Shown: positions 13,863 to 21,982 of the stretch, piece after piece
Position numbering within the stretch: the stretch's first letter is position 1
How the letters are laid out: each line of letters starts with the position of its first letter
From: Actinomyces sp. ICM47
Lineage (GTDB): Bacteria; Actinomycetota; Actinomycetes; Actinomycetales; Actinomycetaceae
Direction: 5' to 3'
Length of the DNA stretch: 21,982 nt
NCBI RefSeq assembly: GCF_000278725.1
Contig: NZ_ALCA01000120.1
Coordinates: 1 to 21,982 of the forward strand
Notes under the pieces: model-generated
The model's database searches: none
Told to the model about the DNA's origin: nothing
What the model saw: only the letters and a program-made list of their open reading frames with translations
Program-made: the position numbers and the translations under genes

Positions 13863-14591
13863 TCAGGCTTCGCGAGCGGCCAGATCCTCATCCACGTAGG
13901 CCAGAATGGCCTCACACACGCCGGCGATGTCCAGGCCGGTCGAGTCGACTGTTTCGACGCCGGGCGCGGCGGTCATGAACTCGGAGACGGCGGAGTCGGC
14001 CTTGTCGCGGCCCTCAACCTGGGCGCGCACAATCTCCATGTGCTCCTCCGTCGCGTCACCGTAGAGCTCCAGGGTGCGCCGACGCAGACGCGCCTCCTGG
14101 TCAGCCAGCAGCAGGATGCGCACGTCTGCATCCGGACACACGACGGTCGTGATGTCGCGACCCTCGGCGATCATGCCAGAGCCTTGCTGACGTGCCTCCA
14201 TCATGCGACGACGCTGCTCTGAGGCCATCCATGCACGTACCTTCAGGTTCGTGGAGATGTGCTTAATCGCCAGGGCGATGCGAGGTTCGCGGATTGCGGC
14301 GGTCACCTCGGTCTCCCCCACCCACACGTGCGGGTCGGCGGGATCGGACTGCAGGCGCAGAAGCATCTCGTTGGCAGCTGCGGCGACCGCGTCCGTGTCC
14401 TCGAGGTCGATGCCGCGGTCCAGCACGTACCACGTCAGCGCGCGATACATCGCCCCCGTGTCGAGATATCCGATGCCCAGTCGCGACGCCAGTTCCTTGG
14501 ACACCGTGGACTTACCCGAACCCGCAGGGCCATCGATCGCAATGGTGATGCCAACGCGCGAGATCGCGTCCTGACGCAGCGTGTCGTTCAT
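13863..14591 (-). CDS. cmk: Cytidylate kinase
   Basis: The 242-residue protein phosphorylates CMP and dCMP with ATP in the cytoplasm. It has the P-loop GPAGSGKST at 21-29, the NMP-binding YLDTGAMYRAL, the EGRDITTVVCPDADVRILL segment and the late GRDKADSAVSEF stretch typical of actinobacterial Cmk. The ATG at 14591 is preceded by GAGGAG nine bases upstream. It follows tyrA after 27 bases and is the last gene of the parA-scpA-scpB-rluB-tyrA-cmk unit. The usual next gene, der, is not here but about 4 kb away in inverted orientation. Confidence 0.95.
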   Translation of the reverse strand: MNDTLRQDAISRVGITIAIDGPAGSGKSTVSKELASRLGIGYLDTGAMYRALTWYVLDRGIDLEDTDAVAAAANEMLLRLQSDPADPHVWVGETEVTAAIREPRIALAIKHISTNLKVRAWMASEQRRRMMEARQQGSGMIAEGRDITTVVCPDADVRILLLADQEARLRRRTLELYGDATEEHMEIVRAQVEGRDKADSAVSEFMTAAPGVETVDSTGLDIAGVCEAILAYVDEDLAAREA

Positions 14592-14618
14592 CCGTTCATT
14601 CTCCTCATCGAGGTTGTT

Positions 14619-15806
14619 CTAATGGGTGATGAGCCGCCAGCCCCGCTCCTGCAGGCCTGCGGCGCAGCGGTCAGCGACCGCCGGATCAATCATGACGCGA
14701 GCGACGCCGGCCTGCGCGCCAGCAGAGTGCTCAAGGACCAGGTCTTCGATGTTAATCGAGGCCTCGCCGAGCTCGCTGAACAGACGACCGAGGGCACCCG
14801 GCTCGTCCGGGATGAGCACCTCGACCTCACGGTACCGTGAGGGGGCACCGCCGTGCTTGCCGGGGATACGTGCCACGCCCTGGTTTCCGGCCGTCATGAC
14901 GCGATTGATCGCGCCAACGCTGCCGCCGCGCAGCGGCCCCAGCTCGGCCGCCGCATCCAAGTGGTGTAGCAGATCGTCCAGGTCAGCGCGTAGCTCACGC
15001 AGAATCGAGGCTACCGGCCCCGCGTTCCCCGCCAGAATCGCCGTCCACAGGCGAGGATCCGACGCCGCAATGCGCGCCGTATCGCGCAACCCTTGCCCAG
15101 CCAGACCGAGTGCCTGCGCTGGAGCATCCACGAGGCGTGCCGCCAGCATTGAGGACACGAGCTGAGGTACGTGAGACACCAGCGCCACCGCATGGTCGTG
15201 CGTCCCCGCGTTCATCTCCAGGGGCACAGCACCCACATCCGTTGCGAGAGCACGCGCGGCCAGCAGCGCGCGCGGCCACGTCGTCTCGTGCGCCACGATA
15301 ACCCACGGACGTCCGTAAAACAGGTCGGCGTCAGCTGCACCAGCACCGGAGCGCTCGCGGCCAGCCATCGGGTGGGAGCCGACGTACCGGCACGCCGCGT
15401 CCTCCAGACCGCGTTCCTCAAGCGTCGCGAGCACGTCGGCGACGACCGCGTCCTTCACCGAGGCGACGTCCGTGACGATCGCACCTGGGAAACGCAGGAG
15501 AGAATCTACGATGACACGATCAGCGACGTCAGGAGGCGTAGCCACCACGACGATGCGCGGAGCCTCGTAACCGGGCGCATCCGTTCCCGCATCCGCGTAG
15601 GCCACCCCGGCCTCGTCGATAGCGTCACCAAAGGCGACTCCCGCGCCCACGTCGGACGCAAGGCGCAGCGACGTCGGCGACGCGTCCTCGAGGTAGACGC
15701 GCACTCCCCCGGCTCGCAACGCCAGGCCGAGGGATGCACCCAGGAGGCCCGAACCAATGATAAGAACCGGGCCAACCGTGGAGACGACGCGCGTGGGTGC
15801 GCTCAC
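14619..15806 (-). CDS. tyrA: Prephenate dehydrogenase with C-terminal ACT domain
   Basis: The 395-residue protein has an N-terminal Rossmann fold with GSGLLGASLG at 18-27, the family motif GSHPMAGRERSG, a helical dimerisation domain, and a C-terminal ACT domain at about 324-395 (VEVLIPDEPGALGRLFSELG). It oxidatively decarboxylates prephenate to 4-hydroxyphenylpyruvate in tyrosine synthesis; the ACT domain probably mediates feedback by an aromatic amino acid. The GTG start overlaps the rluB stop by four bases. The pathway role is unrelated to the segregation genes upstream; linkage to rluB and cmk is common in actinobacteria. Confidence 0.93.
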   Translation of the reverse strand: MSAPTRVVSTVGPVLIIGSGLLGASLGLALRAGGVRVYLEDASPTSLRLASDVGAGVAFGDAIDEAGVAYADAGTDAPGYEAPRIVVVATPPDVADRVIVDSLLRFPGAIVTDVASVKDAVVADVLATLEERGLEDAACRYVGSHPMAGRERSGAGAADADLFYGRPWVIVAHETTWPRALLAARALATDVGAVPLEMNAGTHDHAVALVSHVPQLVSSMLAARLVDAPAQALGLAGQGLRDTARIAASDPRLWTAILAGNAGPVASILRELRADLDDLLHHLDAAAELGPLRGGSVGAINRVMTAGNQGVARIPGKHGGAPSRYREVEVLIPDEPGALGRLFSELGEASINIEDLVLEHSAGAQAGVARVMIDPAVADRCAAGLQERGWRLITH

Positions 15807-16552
15807 AGGCCGACGGCCCCGTACAGCGCGGTCAAGGCATTGCCTTTGACGCGACGAGTCGTGCCCTGCTTGAGGTGATCGAGGGAGATTGGGCCGAAGC
15901 CGGTGCGCACGAGTTCGCGCACGGGGTAGCCGACGGCCTCCATCATGCGGCGCACCAGGCGGTTGCGGCCCTCGTGCACGACGATCTCAACGGTCGTGAT
16001 GTCGCCGTAGGTGTCAACGATGCGGAAGGCGTCAACCTTGATGGGGCCGTCCTCCAGCTCGATACCGTTCATGAGCTTACGCTTGACGCCGGGCTTCACG
16101 TCGCCGTGCAGGCGCGCCACGTAGGTCTTGCGGATCTCATACTTGGGGTGGGTGAGGCGATTCGCCAGCTCGCCGTCGTTGGTGAGCAGCAGCAGACCGG
16201 ACGTATCAATGTCGAGGCGACCCACGTGGTAGAGGCGCTCGGGGTAATCAGCGATCAGATCGGCAATCGAGGGGCGTCCCTCCGGGTCGCTCATCGTAGA
16301 GACGGTCCCAATCGGCTTGTTGACGGCCAGCACAATGTGCTTCGTCTCGTCGAGAATCAGGCGCTCGCCGTCGACGTGAATGACCTGCGTTGCGGGGTCA
16401 ACGCGCACGCCCTGGCTGCGCACGACCGTGCCGTCGACGCTCACGCGGCCATCCGCGATCATCTGTTCGGACGCGCGCCTGGACGCGACGCCGGCCTGGG
16501 CGAGTACCTTCTGCAGGCGCACGCCCCCCTCGGTGTAGGGGTTAGCCCTCAT
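15803..16552 (-). CDS. rluB: 23S rRNA pseudouridine synthase, RluB/RsuA family
   Basis: The 249-residue protein has an N-terminal S4 RNA-binding domain at about 11-58 (VRLQKVLAQAGVASRRASE) and a pseudouridine synthase domain with the catalytic aspartate D114 in GRLDIDTSGLLLL. RluB-type enzymes modify a uridine in helix 89 of 23S rRNA; RluB versus RluE/F specificity is assigned from the usual linkage to scpB. The ATG overlaps the scpB stop codon (ATGA), and the stop overlaps tyrA by four bases. Confidence 0.92.
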   Translation of the reverse strand: MRANPYTEGGVRLQKVLAQAGVASRRASEQMIADGRVSVDGTVVRSQGVRVDPATQVIHVDGERLILDETKHIVLAVNKPIGTVSTMSDPEGRPSIADLIADYPERLYHVGRLDIDTSGLLLLTNDGELANRLTHPKYEIRKTYVARLHGDVKPGVKRKLMNGIELEDGPIKVDAFRIVDTYGDITTVEIVVHEGRNRLVRRMMEAVGYPVRELVRTGFGPISLDHLKQGTTRRVKGNALTALYGAVGL

Positions 16553-17109
16553 AGTTCTTCCTCCAATTCATCCAGCGCATCGGCGCTCGGCAAGTAAGGT
16601 GCCAAGGGTACCAGCTCTGACAGGCTCGTCATCCCCATTTTCTCAAGAAACTCCCCGGTCGTGCCGTATAGGCGCGCCCCGGACGGTGTCGTACCTGTCT
16701 CTTCCACGAGTCCTCGGGCAAGGAGGGTGCGCACGACGCCATCGACGTTGACGCCGCGGATACGGGCGATCCGAGCGCGCGAGATCGGCTGGCGGTAGGC
16801 AATGACTGCCAGCGTTTCGAGTGCGGCTTGCGAGAGCCGCGCGTGGGAGGAGCCGACAACGAAACGTCCGACGACGTCGGCGTAGGCGCGCGCGGAATAG
16901 ATGCGCCAGCCGCCCGCCACTTCGCGCAGCTCGAAGCCGCGGACTCGGGCACCGCCTTCCCCCAGGTACTCGTGCGCCAGGGCGCGCAGCGTTGCCTCAA
17001 CGTCCGCAACCTCCGTTCCCAGCGCGGCTGCCAGGTCCTCGGGAGTGACAGGCTCCGAGATGACCATCAGGATCGCCTCAATCGGGGCGCGCAGATCGTA
17101 CTCACTCAT
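16549..17109 (-). CDS. scpB: Segregation and condensation protein B (SMC-ScpAB kleisin partner)
   Basis: With the ATG at 17109 this is a 186-residue protein made of two winged-helix domains (about 1-80 and 85-165). The second carries the family stretch LSQAALETLAVIAYRQPISRARIARIRGV and ends with GLVEETGTTPSGARLYGTT. ScpB dimers bind the kleisin ScpA on SMC to organise chromosomes. An earlier in-frame start at 17163 would add 18 basic residues unlike the family and overlap scpA far more. At 17109 the overlap is eight bases, and GGAAGGA lies upstream within scpA. Confidence 0.94.
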   Translation of the reverse strand: MSEYDLRAPIEAILMVISEPVTPEDLAAALGTEVADVEATLRALAHEYLGEGGARVRGFELREVAGGWRIYSARAYADVVGRFVVGSSHARLSQAALETLAVIAYRQPISRARIARIRGVNVDGVVRTLLARGLVEETGTTPSGARLYGTTGEFLEKMGMTSLSELVPLAPYLPSADALDELEEEL

Positions 17110-17992
17110 CGGTATCGGTTCCTTCCGCTGCGGCTTCCTCATCCACCGACGAGGCCGTGGCACAGCCCGCGCTCACCTGACCGACGTCATCATCCACGTC
17201 GATGTCGACCTCCGCATCGGTCCCAGTCCACGTGATCGTGAGGGTTCCCAGGGCCTCGTCCTGGGCGAACTCGACAACACCACGCCGGTAGAGTTCCAGC
17301 AATGCCAGGAAGCGGGAGACGACGACGGCGCGCGTCGCAGCGTCGGCAACGAGGTCGCGAAACGTCATCTGTCCCTCCGCCGCGAGGGCGGTCGCCACGA
17401 CGCGTGCCTGTTCACGCACGGGTACAACCGGGTCATGCAGGTGCCCAACCTGGACGGTGGGTACCGAGGCGGTAAGTGCGTCGGCAGCTAGGCGTGCGAG
17501 GTCCTGCGGGCTCGTGATCCACGCGAGTTCGGGCAGCAGGGTCGCAAAATGCGGCTCCAGGGGGACGTCGCGCGCCACATAGGTCTCGAAGTGCCTCATG
17601 CGCTCGCCGATGTCCTTCGAGGCTTCTTTGAAGGCACGGTACTGCAGGAGCCGGGAAAACAGCAGATCTCGGGCCTCCAGGTCGGCATCGCTCGCCTGCT
17701 CGTCTTCCTCAAAACGAGGCAGCAGGTGCGCGGCCTTCATGTCGAGGAGAGTCGCGGCGACCACCAGGAACTCCGTCGTACGAGACAGGTCAGGAGACGC
17801 CTTCATGAAGGCGATGAATTCGTCCGTCACCTGGGCGAGCGCCACCTCGGTGATGTCGAGCTTCTTACGCGCAATGAGCGACAGGAGCAGGTCGAAAGGA
17901 CCCTCGAAGACGGGGAGGGAAACGGCGAAAAGCTCGAACTCCCCCTGAACCTCGATCGTGTCAGGCGGCGTCGCCACGGGCGATGATTTCAC
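17102..17992 (-). CDS. scpA: Segregation and condensation protein A (kleisin)
   Basis: The 296-residue protein has the N-terminal SMC-neck-binding region starting FAVSLPVFEGPFDLLLSLIARKKLDI, central helices (about 65-150) and a C-terminal winged helix (about 220-275) that binds the SMC head. The tail is acidic. ScpA closes the SMC-ScpAB ring. The GTG start overlaps parA by 32 bases; no clear ribosome site is visible and homology begins near residue 20, so a GTG at 17977 is an alternative. The gene runs into scpB with an eight-base overlap. Confidence 0.92.
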   Translation of the reverse strand: MKSSPVATPPDTIEVQGEFELFAVSLPVFEGPFDLLLSLIARKKLDITEVALAQVTDEFIAFMKASPDLSRTTEFLVVAATLLDMKAAHLLPRFEEDEQASDADLEARDLLFSRLLQYRAFKEASKDIGERMRHFETYVARDVPLEPHFATLLPELAWITSPQDLARLAADALTASVPTVQVGHLHDPVVPVREQARVVATALAAEGQMTFRDLVADAATRAVVVSRFLALLELYRRGVVEFAQDEALGTLTITWTGTDAEVDIDVDDDVGQVSAGCATASSVDEEAAAEGTDTDE

Positions 17993-18824
17993 GCGCTAGT
18001 CGGCGGTACGCGTGCGCTCCCGCGTGGTTGGGCGCGTAGGAGATGATGGGTTCCGTCGCGACGGACGCGTCCGGGAACTTGATCGTTCGCCCGATGCGTG
18101 TGTCGAAGATGAGATCGCCAAAGGCTTCCTGCAGGCGCTCGAGAACCTCACGCGAGTGCAACGTGCGCAGGTCGACCATCGTCGCGACAATACCGTCGAT
18201 CTTTAGACGCGGGTTGATGCGATCACGCACCGTCTCGATGGTCTCGACCAGCAGGGCCACGCCGCGCAGCGCGAAGAACTCGGCCTCCACAGGCACGATG
18301 ACGCCGTGCGCGGCAGTCAGCGCGTTCACGGCAAGCAGGCCCAGCGAGGGCTGGCAGTCAATGAGGATAACGTCGTACTCCGCCTCCACGTGGCGCAGCA
18401 CGCGGGCCAGGGCACTCTCACGCGCGACCTCGTTCACGAGCTGCACCTCGGCGGCGGACAAATCGATATTCGCCGGGAGGATATCCAGGTTTTCCGTGGC
18501 CGTCTGGCAGATTGTCGCGTGAACGTCGGCCCTCGGGTTCATGAGCAGCGTGTAGATGGTCTGGTCCATGTCGAGGGTATTAATCCCCAGGCCCACGGAT
18601 GCGGCACCTTGCGGATCGAAGTCAACGATCAGCACGCGGCGACCGTACTCAGCCAGCGCGGCACCCAGGTTGATCGTGGTCGTCGTCTTACCGACGCCAC
18701 CCTTTTGGTTACACATCGCGATCACGCGTGCGGGTCCGTGGCCCATCAGGGGCGCGGGCACAGGAAAATCGATCTGTCCGTCGGGCAGATCGTTCGTCAG
18801 CGTCGGATGCGAATTCTCGGTCAC
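17961..18824 (-). CDS. ParA-type chromosome-partitioning ATPase without an adjacent parB
   Basis: The 287-residue protein has the deviant Walker A motif KGGVGKTTT at 41-49, a Walker A' LIVDFDPQG and a Walker B VILIDCQPSLGLL, so it is a MinD/ParA-type ATPase acting as an ATP-dependent dimer. It corresponds to the orphan ParA (Rv1708 type) found between xerD and scpA in actinobacteria, not to the origin-proximal ParA paired with ParB. The GTG start has a TAGGAT box six bases upstream inside the 14-base gap after xerD, suggesting a leaderless transcript of its own. AGGA in the same position could alternatively serve as a ribosome site. Confidence 0.9.
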   Translation of the reverse strand: MTENSHPTLTNDLPDGQIDFPVPAPLMGHGPARVIAMCNQKGGVGKTTTTINLGAALAEYGRRVLIVDFDPQGAASVGLGINTLDMDQTIYTLLMNPRADVHATICQTATENLDILPANIDLSAAEVQLVNEVARESALARVLRHVEAEYDVILIDCQPSLGLLAVNALTAAHGVIVPVEAEFFALRGVALLVETIETVRDRINPRLKIDGIVATMVDLRTLHSREVLERLQEAFGDLIFDTRIGRTIKFPDASVATEPIISYAPNHAGAHAYRRLAREIIARGDAA

Positions 18825-18830
18825 GTCACC

Positions 18831-18836
18831 ATCCTA
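18831..18836 (-). promoter_or_regulatory. -10 box of parA, leaderless configuration
   Basis: TAGGAT on the minus strand ends six bases before the GTG start, within the 14-base gap after the xerD stop. It would allow the segregation operon to be transcribed independently of xerD. Confidence 0.45.
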
Positions 18837-18838
18837 GG

Positions 18839-19789
18839 TCATTGGTCGGGTATCTCGTTGGTGCCACGCGCCCGGGGATGCGAGAGTGTAAAAACCTCGC
18901 GCAGAGCTGCAGCGGTCACCGCCGTATATATCTGCGTGGTTGCCACCGAGGCATGCCCCAGCAGCTCCTGCACCTCGCGCACGCTCGCGCCACCTTCGAG
19001 GAGATGGGTGGCAAATGAATGACGCATCGTGTGGGGGGAGATTTTCTCCCCCAGCTGCGCAGCCTCGGCTGCTCGCCGGATAGCGGTCCACGCGCTCTGG
19101 CGCGAGAGCGGGCCGCCCCGGGAGTTGAGGAAGAACGCGGTGGCCCCCCGGCCTCGCGCAGCCAGGGCGGGACGAGCACGTACCCGGTAAGCTTCCACGG
19201 CCTCGACCGCGAAAGAACCAACGGGCACGATCCGTTCCTTGCGGCCTTTGCCGAACAAGCGGACGACGGGCACATCCCCGTCGAGGTCGAGGTCGTCCGC
19301 GCTCAGGCTCACGGCTTCTGACACACGCGCGCCCGTCGCATAGAGCAGCTCCAGCAGCGCACAGTCGCGCAGGCCGATGGGTGAGTCGTCCGCGTGGGCA
19401 ACGTCAAGGAGGCGGCCAACCTCGTCAACCGTCAAGGCCTTAGGCAGGTGACGCCCTTGGCGCGGCGCACGCAACTGGGCTGCTGGATCGACCCCTACGA
19501 GGCCTTCCGTAAGCGCATATTTGTGCAGGCCTCGGATCGCTGCCGAGGCACGGGCGACCGACGAGGCCGCTGCGGGACTTCCGGTCACCTCCCCAGACGC
19601 GAGCCTCATCGTGTAATCCTCGATGTCACGCGCATTCACGTCAGCGAGACTGACCACGCCGCGTTCACCCAGGTCGCGGGCATAACGCAACGCATCGCGG
19701 CGGTAGTTGGAAACAGTGTGAGCAGACGCGCCTTTCTCGACGCGAAGATAGTCCACCCACTCGTTCACGGCTGCTTCGAGGGAGGTCAT
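18839..19789 (-). CDS. xerD: Tyrosine recombinase XerD
   Basis: The 316-residue protein has an N-terminal SAM-like core-binding domain (about 1-90) and a catalytic domain. The active-site set is visible: R155 in YATGARVSEAVSLS, K in GKGRKERIVP, H-x-x-R in HTMRHSFATHLL, the second H in LLGHASVATT, and the nucleophile Y in TQIYTAV. XerD with XerC resolves chromosome dimers at dif near the terminus. The start at 19789 gives the usual family length; a longer frame reaching 20038 would run through the tkt promoter and coding sequence. A TACTCT box six bases before the ATG supports this start. parA follows after 14 bases. Confidence 0.94.
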   Translation of the reverse strand: MTSLEAAVNEWVDYLRVEKGASAHTVSNYRRDALRYARDLGERGVVSLADVNARDIEDYTMRLASGEVTGSPAAASSVARASAAIRGLHKYALTEGLVGVDPAAQLRAPRQGRHLPKALTVDEVGRLLDVAHADDSPIGLRDCALLELLYATGARVSEAVSLSADDLDLDGDVPVVRLFGKGRKERIVPVGSFAVEAVEAYRVRARPALAARGRGATAFFLNSRGGPLSRQSAWTAIRRAAEAAQLGEKISPHTMRHSFATHLLEGGASVREVQELLGHASVATTQIYTAVTAAALREVFTLSHPRARGTNEIPDQ

Positions 19790-19795
19790 AGCGAC

Positions 19796-19801
19796 AGAGT
19801 A
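19796..19801 (-). promoter_or_regulatory. -10 box of xerD, leaderless configuration
   Basis: TACTCT on the minus strand is followed by six bases and the ATG at 19789, with no Shine-Dalgarno between. It decides the xerD start against longer alternatives. Confidence 0.6.
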
Positions 19802-19815
19802 AGCGAGATTCCAAC

Positions 19816-19850
19816 AAATGTGCGCAATCCCTATGCGCGTTCGCACATTT
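19816..19850. promoter_or_regulatory. Inverted repeat between divergent xerD and tkt promoters
   Basis: AAATGTGCG (19816-19824) and CGCACATTT (19842-19850) are perfect 9-bp arms separated by 17 bases. The left arm coincides with the -35 region of xerD, and the right arm lies just before the tkt -10 box. A dimeric regulator bound here could affect both genes. Confidence 0.5.
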
Positions 19851-19854
19851 TCGC

Positions 19855-19860
19855 TAATAT
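19855..19860 (+). promoter_or_regulatory. -10 box of tkt
   Basis: TAATAT fits TANNNT and lies about 60 bases before the tkt GTG, giving a leader of roughly 54 bases with a GGAGG ribosome site at 19911-19915. The -35 at 17-base spacing (TATGCG) is weak. Confidence 0.45.
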
Positions 19861-19920
19861 GTGACCCGGTAACCATTTCCTTTCCCCGATGTTGGGGCCT
19901 ATATACGGCTGGAGGCCGAC

Positions 19921-21982
19921 GTGACACTTCAATGGGACAATATTGACGATGCAGCTGTGAAGACCGCAAAGCTCCTCGCGGCAGACGCCGTTGAGCAAGC
20001 CGGATCCGGACACCCCGGTTCCGCCATCTCGCTCGCACCCGCCGCGTACCTCCTCTACAACAAGGTCATGAACGTCGATCCGGCCGATCCTCAATGGATC
20101 GGCCGTGACCGTTTCATCCTCTCCGCTGGCCACTCGTCACTGACCCAGTACGTCCAGCTCTACCTGACAGGCTTCGGCCTCGAGCTCGACGACATCAAGA
20201 AGCTGCGCACCGCCGGATCCCTGACACCGGGCCACCCCGAATACGGCCACACCAAGGGCGTTGAGATCACGACCGGTCCGCTCGGCACGGGCATCGCCTC
20301 CGCCGTCGGCTTCGCCATGAATGCCCGCCGCGTCCATGGCCTGCTTGACCCCGAGACCCCGCTCGGCGAGTCCGTCTTCGACCACAACGTCTACGTCATC
20401 GCCGGCGACGGTTGCTTCGAAGAGGGCGTCTCCGCCGAGGCCTCCTCGCTCGCGGGCACCCAGGAACTCGGCAACCTCACCGTCATCTGGGACGACAACC
20501 ACATCTCTATCGAAGACAACACCTCCATTGCTTTCAACGAGGACGTCCTGGCCCGCTACGAGGCTTACGGCTGGCACGTCCAGCGCGTCGACTGGCTCGG
20601 CGAGGACGGCTCCTACGAGGAGAACACCGCCGCTCTGAATGAGGCTCTTGAGGCCGCCAAGGCCGAGACCACGAAGCCCTCGCTCATCGCACTGCGCACC
20701 ATCATTGGCTGGCCCACCCCCGGTAAGCAGAACACCGGCGGCATTCACGGTTCGAAGCTCGGCGGCGAAGCCCTGTCGGGCCTCAAGGCCGCCCTGGGTG
20801 CGGACCCCGAGAAGATGTTCGACGTCGACGCTGCCCTCGTGGACGAGGTCCGCGCCCGCGCCACCGCCCGCGCCGCACAGTACCGCAAGGACTGGGACGC
20901 TCGCTTCGATGCCTGGAAGGCAGCCAACCCCGAGGGTGCCGCACTGCTTGATCGTCTCTCCGCCGGCCGCCTGCCCGAAGGCTGGGAAGCCTCGCTGCCC
21001 ACCTTCGAAGAAGGCAAGGCGCTGGCGACCCGCGCCGCCTCCGGCCAGGTGCTCAACGCCATCGCTCCGGTGCTGCCCGAGCTATGGGGCGGCTCTGCCG
21101 ACCTCGCCGGTTCGAACAACACCTTCATGAAGGGAGAGCCTTCCTTCCTCCCCGCGCACCGGTCCTCGTCGGCTTTCTCCGGCAACGAGTTCGGTCGCAA
21201 CCTGCACTTCGGAGTGCGCGAGTTCGCGATGGGCGCAGCCCTGAACGGCATCGCCGCTGACGGCCTGACCCGCCCCTATGGCGGTACCTTCTTCGTGTTC
21301 TCCGACTTCATGCGCGGTGCCGTGCGCCTGGCCGCCCTCATGGACCTTCCGGTCACCTACGTGTGGACACACGACTCTATCGGCGTGGGCGAGGACGGCC
21401 CGACCCACCAGCCGATCGAGCACCTGGCTTCCTACCGCGCGATCCCGAACCTCGCTGTCGTGCGCCCCGCGGACGCGGCTGAGACGGCAGCCTCCTGGAA
21501 GGCGATCCTCGAGCAGTCCCACCCCGCCGCCATTATCCTGTCGCGCCAGAACCTGCCTAACCCCGCTCGTGGTGAAGGCACCGGTCTGGCCACCACCGAG
21601 GACCTGGCGCGCGGCGCCTACGTCCTGGCCGACACCGAGGGCACGCCCGACGTGATCCTCATGGCGTCGGGATCCGAGGTGTCCGTCGCTCTTGAGGCAC
21701 GCGAAGCCCTGGCCGCCGAGGGTGTGGCTGCCCGCGTCGTGTCGGTCCCCTGCCTCGACTGGTTCGAGGCCCAGGATCGCGAATACCGCGACGCAGTCCT
21801 GCCCCCGTCGGTGCGCGCCCGTGTCTCCGTCGAGGCCGGCCTGGCCCTGCCCTGGTACCGCTGGATCGGCGACGCTGGTCGCGCGGTGTCCATCGAGCAC
21901 TTCGGTGCCTCGGCTCCCGGCGAACTCCTCTTCAAGGAGTACGGCATCGACGCCGAGCACGTGACCGCTGCCGCGAAGGAAT
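19921..21982 (+). CDS. tkt: Transketolase (3' end cut by the window)
   Basis: The open frame runs 687 codons from a GTG to the window edge, about full length for transketolase, so only a few C-terminal residues are missing. Thiamine-diphosphate signatures are present: GSGHPGSAISLAPAAYLL near residue 30, GPLGTGIASAVG, the GDGCFEEGVSAEA motif at about 162, and the pyrimidine-domain stretch FSDFMRGAVRLAALM with THDSIGVGEDGPTHQPIEH. The enzyme transfers two-carbon ketol units in the non-oxidative pentose phosphate pathway, linking it to glycolysis. The start is set by GGAGG five bases upstream. It diverges from xerD across 131 bases. Confidence 0.97.
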   Translation, partial: MTLQWDNIDDAAVKTAKLLAADAVEQAGSGHPGSAISLAPAAYLLYNKVMNVDPADPQWIGRDRFILSAGHSSLTQYVQLYLTGFGLELDDIKKLRTAGSLTPGHPEYGHTKGVEITTGPLGTGIASAVGFAMNARRVHGLLDPETPLGESVFDHNVYVIAGDGCFEEGVSAEASSLAGTQELGNLTVIWDDNHISIEDNTSIAFNEDVLARYEAYGWHVQRVDWLGEDGSYEENTAALNEALEAAKAETTKPSLIALRTIIGWPTPGKQNTGGIHGSKLGGEALSGLKAALGADPEKMFDVDAALVDEVRARATARAAQYRKDWDARFDAWKAANPEGAALLDRLSAGRLPEGWEASLPTFEEGKALATRAASGQVLNAIAPVLPELWGGSADLAGSNNTFMKGEPSFLPAHRSSSAFSGNEFGRNLHFGVREFAMGAALNGIAADGLTRPYGGTFFVFSDFMRGAVRLAALMDLPVTYVWTHDSIGVGEDGPTHQPIEHLASYRAIPNLAVVRPADAAETAASWKAILEQSHPAAIILSRQNLPNPARGEGTGLATTEDLARGAYVLADTEGTPDVILMASGSEVSVALEAREALAAEGVAARVVSVPCLDWFEAQDREYRDAVLPPSVRARVSVEAGLALPWYRWIGDAGRAVSIEHFGASAPGELLFKEYGIDAEHVTAAAKE

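Noticed and set aside
18839..20038. Longer xerD reaching to 20038
   Set aside because: The extra 83 residues would overlap the divergent tkt gene and its promoter and have no recombinase homology; the start at 19789 fits family length and promoter.

Overview
This window is a high-GC chromosomal segment from an actinobacterium, most likely Actinomycetaceae (Actinomyces/Schaalia-like). The evidence is the coding bias, the actinobacterial gene neighbourhoods (DUF881-Sbp-DUF881-FHA-MerR; XerD-ParA-ScpA-ScpB-RluB-TyrA-Cmk), and several start codons that sit exactly six bases after a TANNNT-type -10 box, the mark of leaderless transcripts. The species cannot be named from sequence alone. I see no phage, plasmid, IS element or CRISPR array.

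Region 1 (about 45-6634, minus strand) is a long co-oriented block read right to left: pepN (M1 aminopeptidase), a DUF881 membrane protein, the small basic protein Sbp, a second DUF881 protein, a GarA/OdhI-type FHA protein, an FtsR/Rv1828-like MerR regulator and a second, Rv1830-like MerR regulator. It matches the mycobacterial Rv1823-Rv1830 order, but gcvH and the DUF151 nuclease gene are absent. In place of DUF151 lies a perfect palindrome and a good sigma-70-type promoter. The block combines envelope/division-associated proteins with a phospho-signalling FHA switch.

Region 2 (6707-12091, plus strand) holds five mostly unrelated genes that each seem to have their own promoter: murE (peptidoglycan ligase), der (ribosome-assembly GTPase), a Tag-like 3-methyladenine glycosylase lacking all four zinc ligands, a bPH2 membrane protein and a DUF421 membrane protein. 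A short stretch with three DnaA-box-like nonamers lies between der and the glycosylase.

Region 3 (12092-12904) is a gene-poor gap of about 740 bp with a terminator hairpin, a 9-bp inverted repeat, an AT-richer stretch and a degenerate array of exactly 20-bp units. It ends at tRNA-Pro(GGG) on the minus strand. A small secreted or membrane-anchored protein of unknown function (13139-13714) follows.

Region 4 (13863-19789, minus strand) is the chromosome-segregation operon: xerD, a ParA-type ATPase, scpA and scpB (SMC partners), rluB, tyrA and cmk, packed with 4-32 bp overlaps. In many actinobacteria cmk is followed directly by der; here der is about 4 kb away and inverted. Region 5 (19921-end) is a nearly complete transketolase gene divergent from xerD, with an inverted repeat in the shared promoter region.
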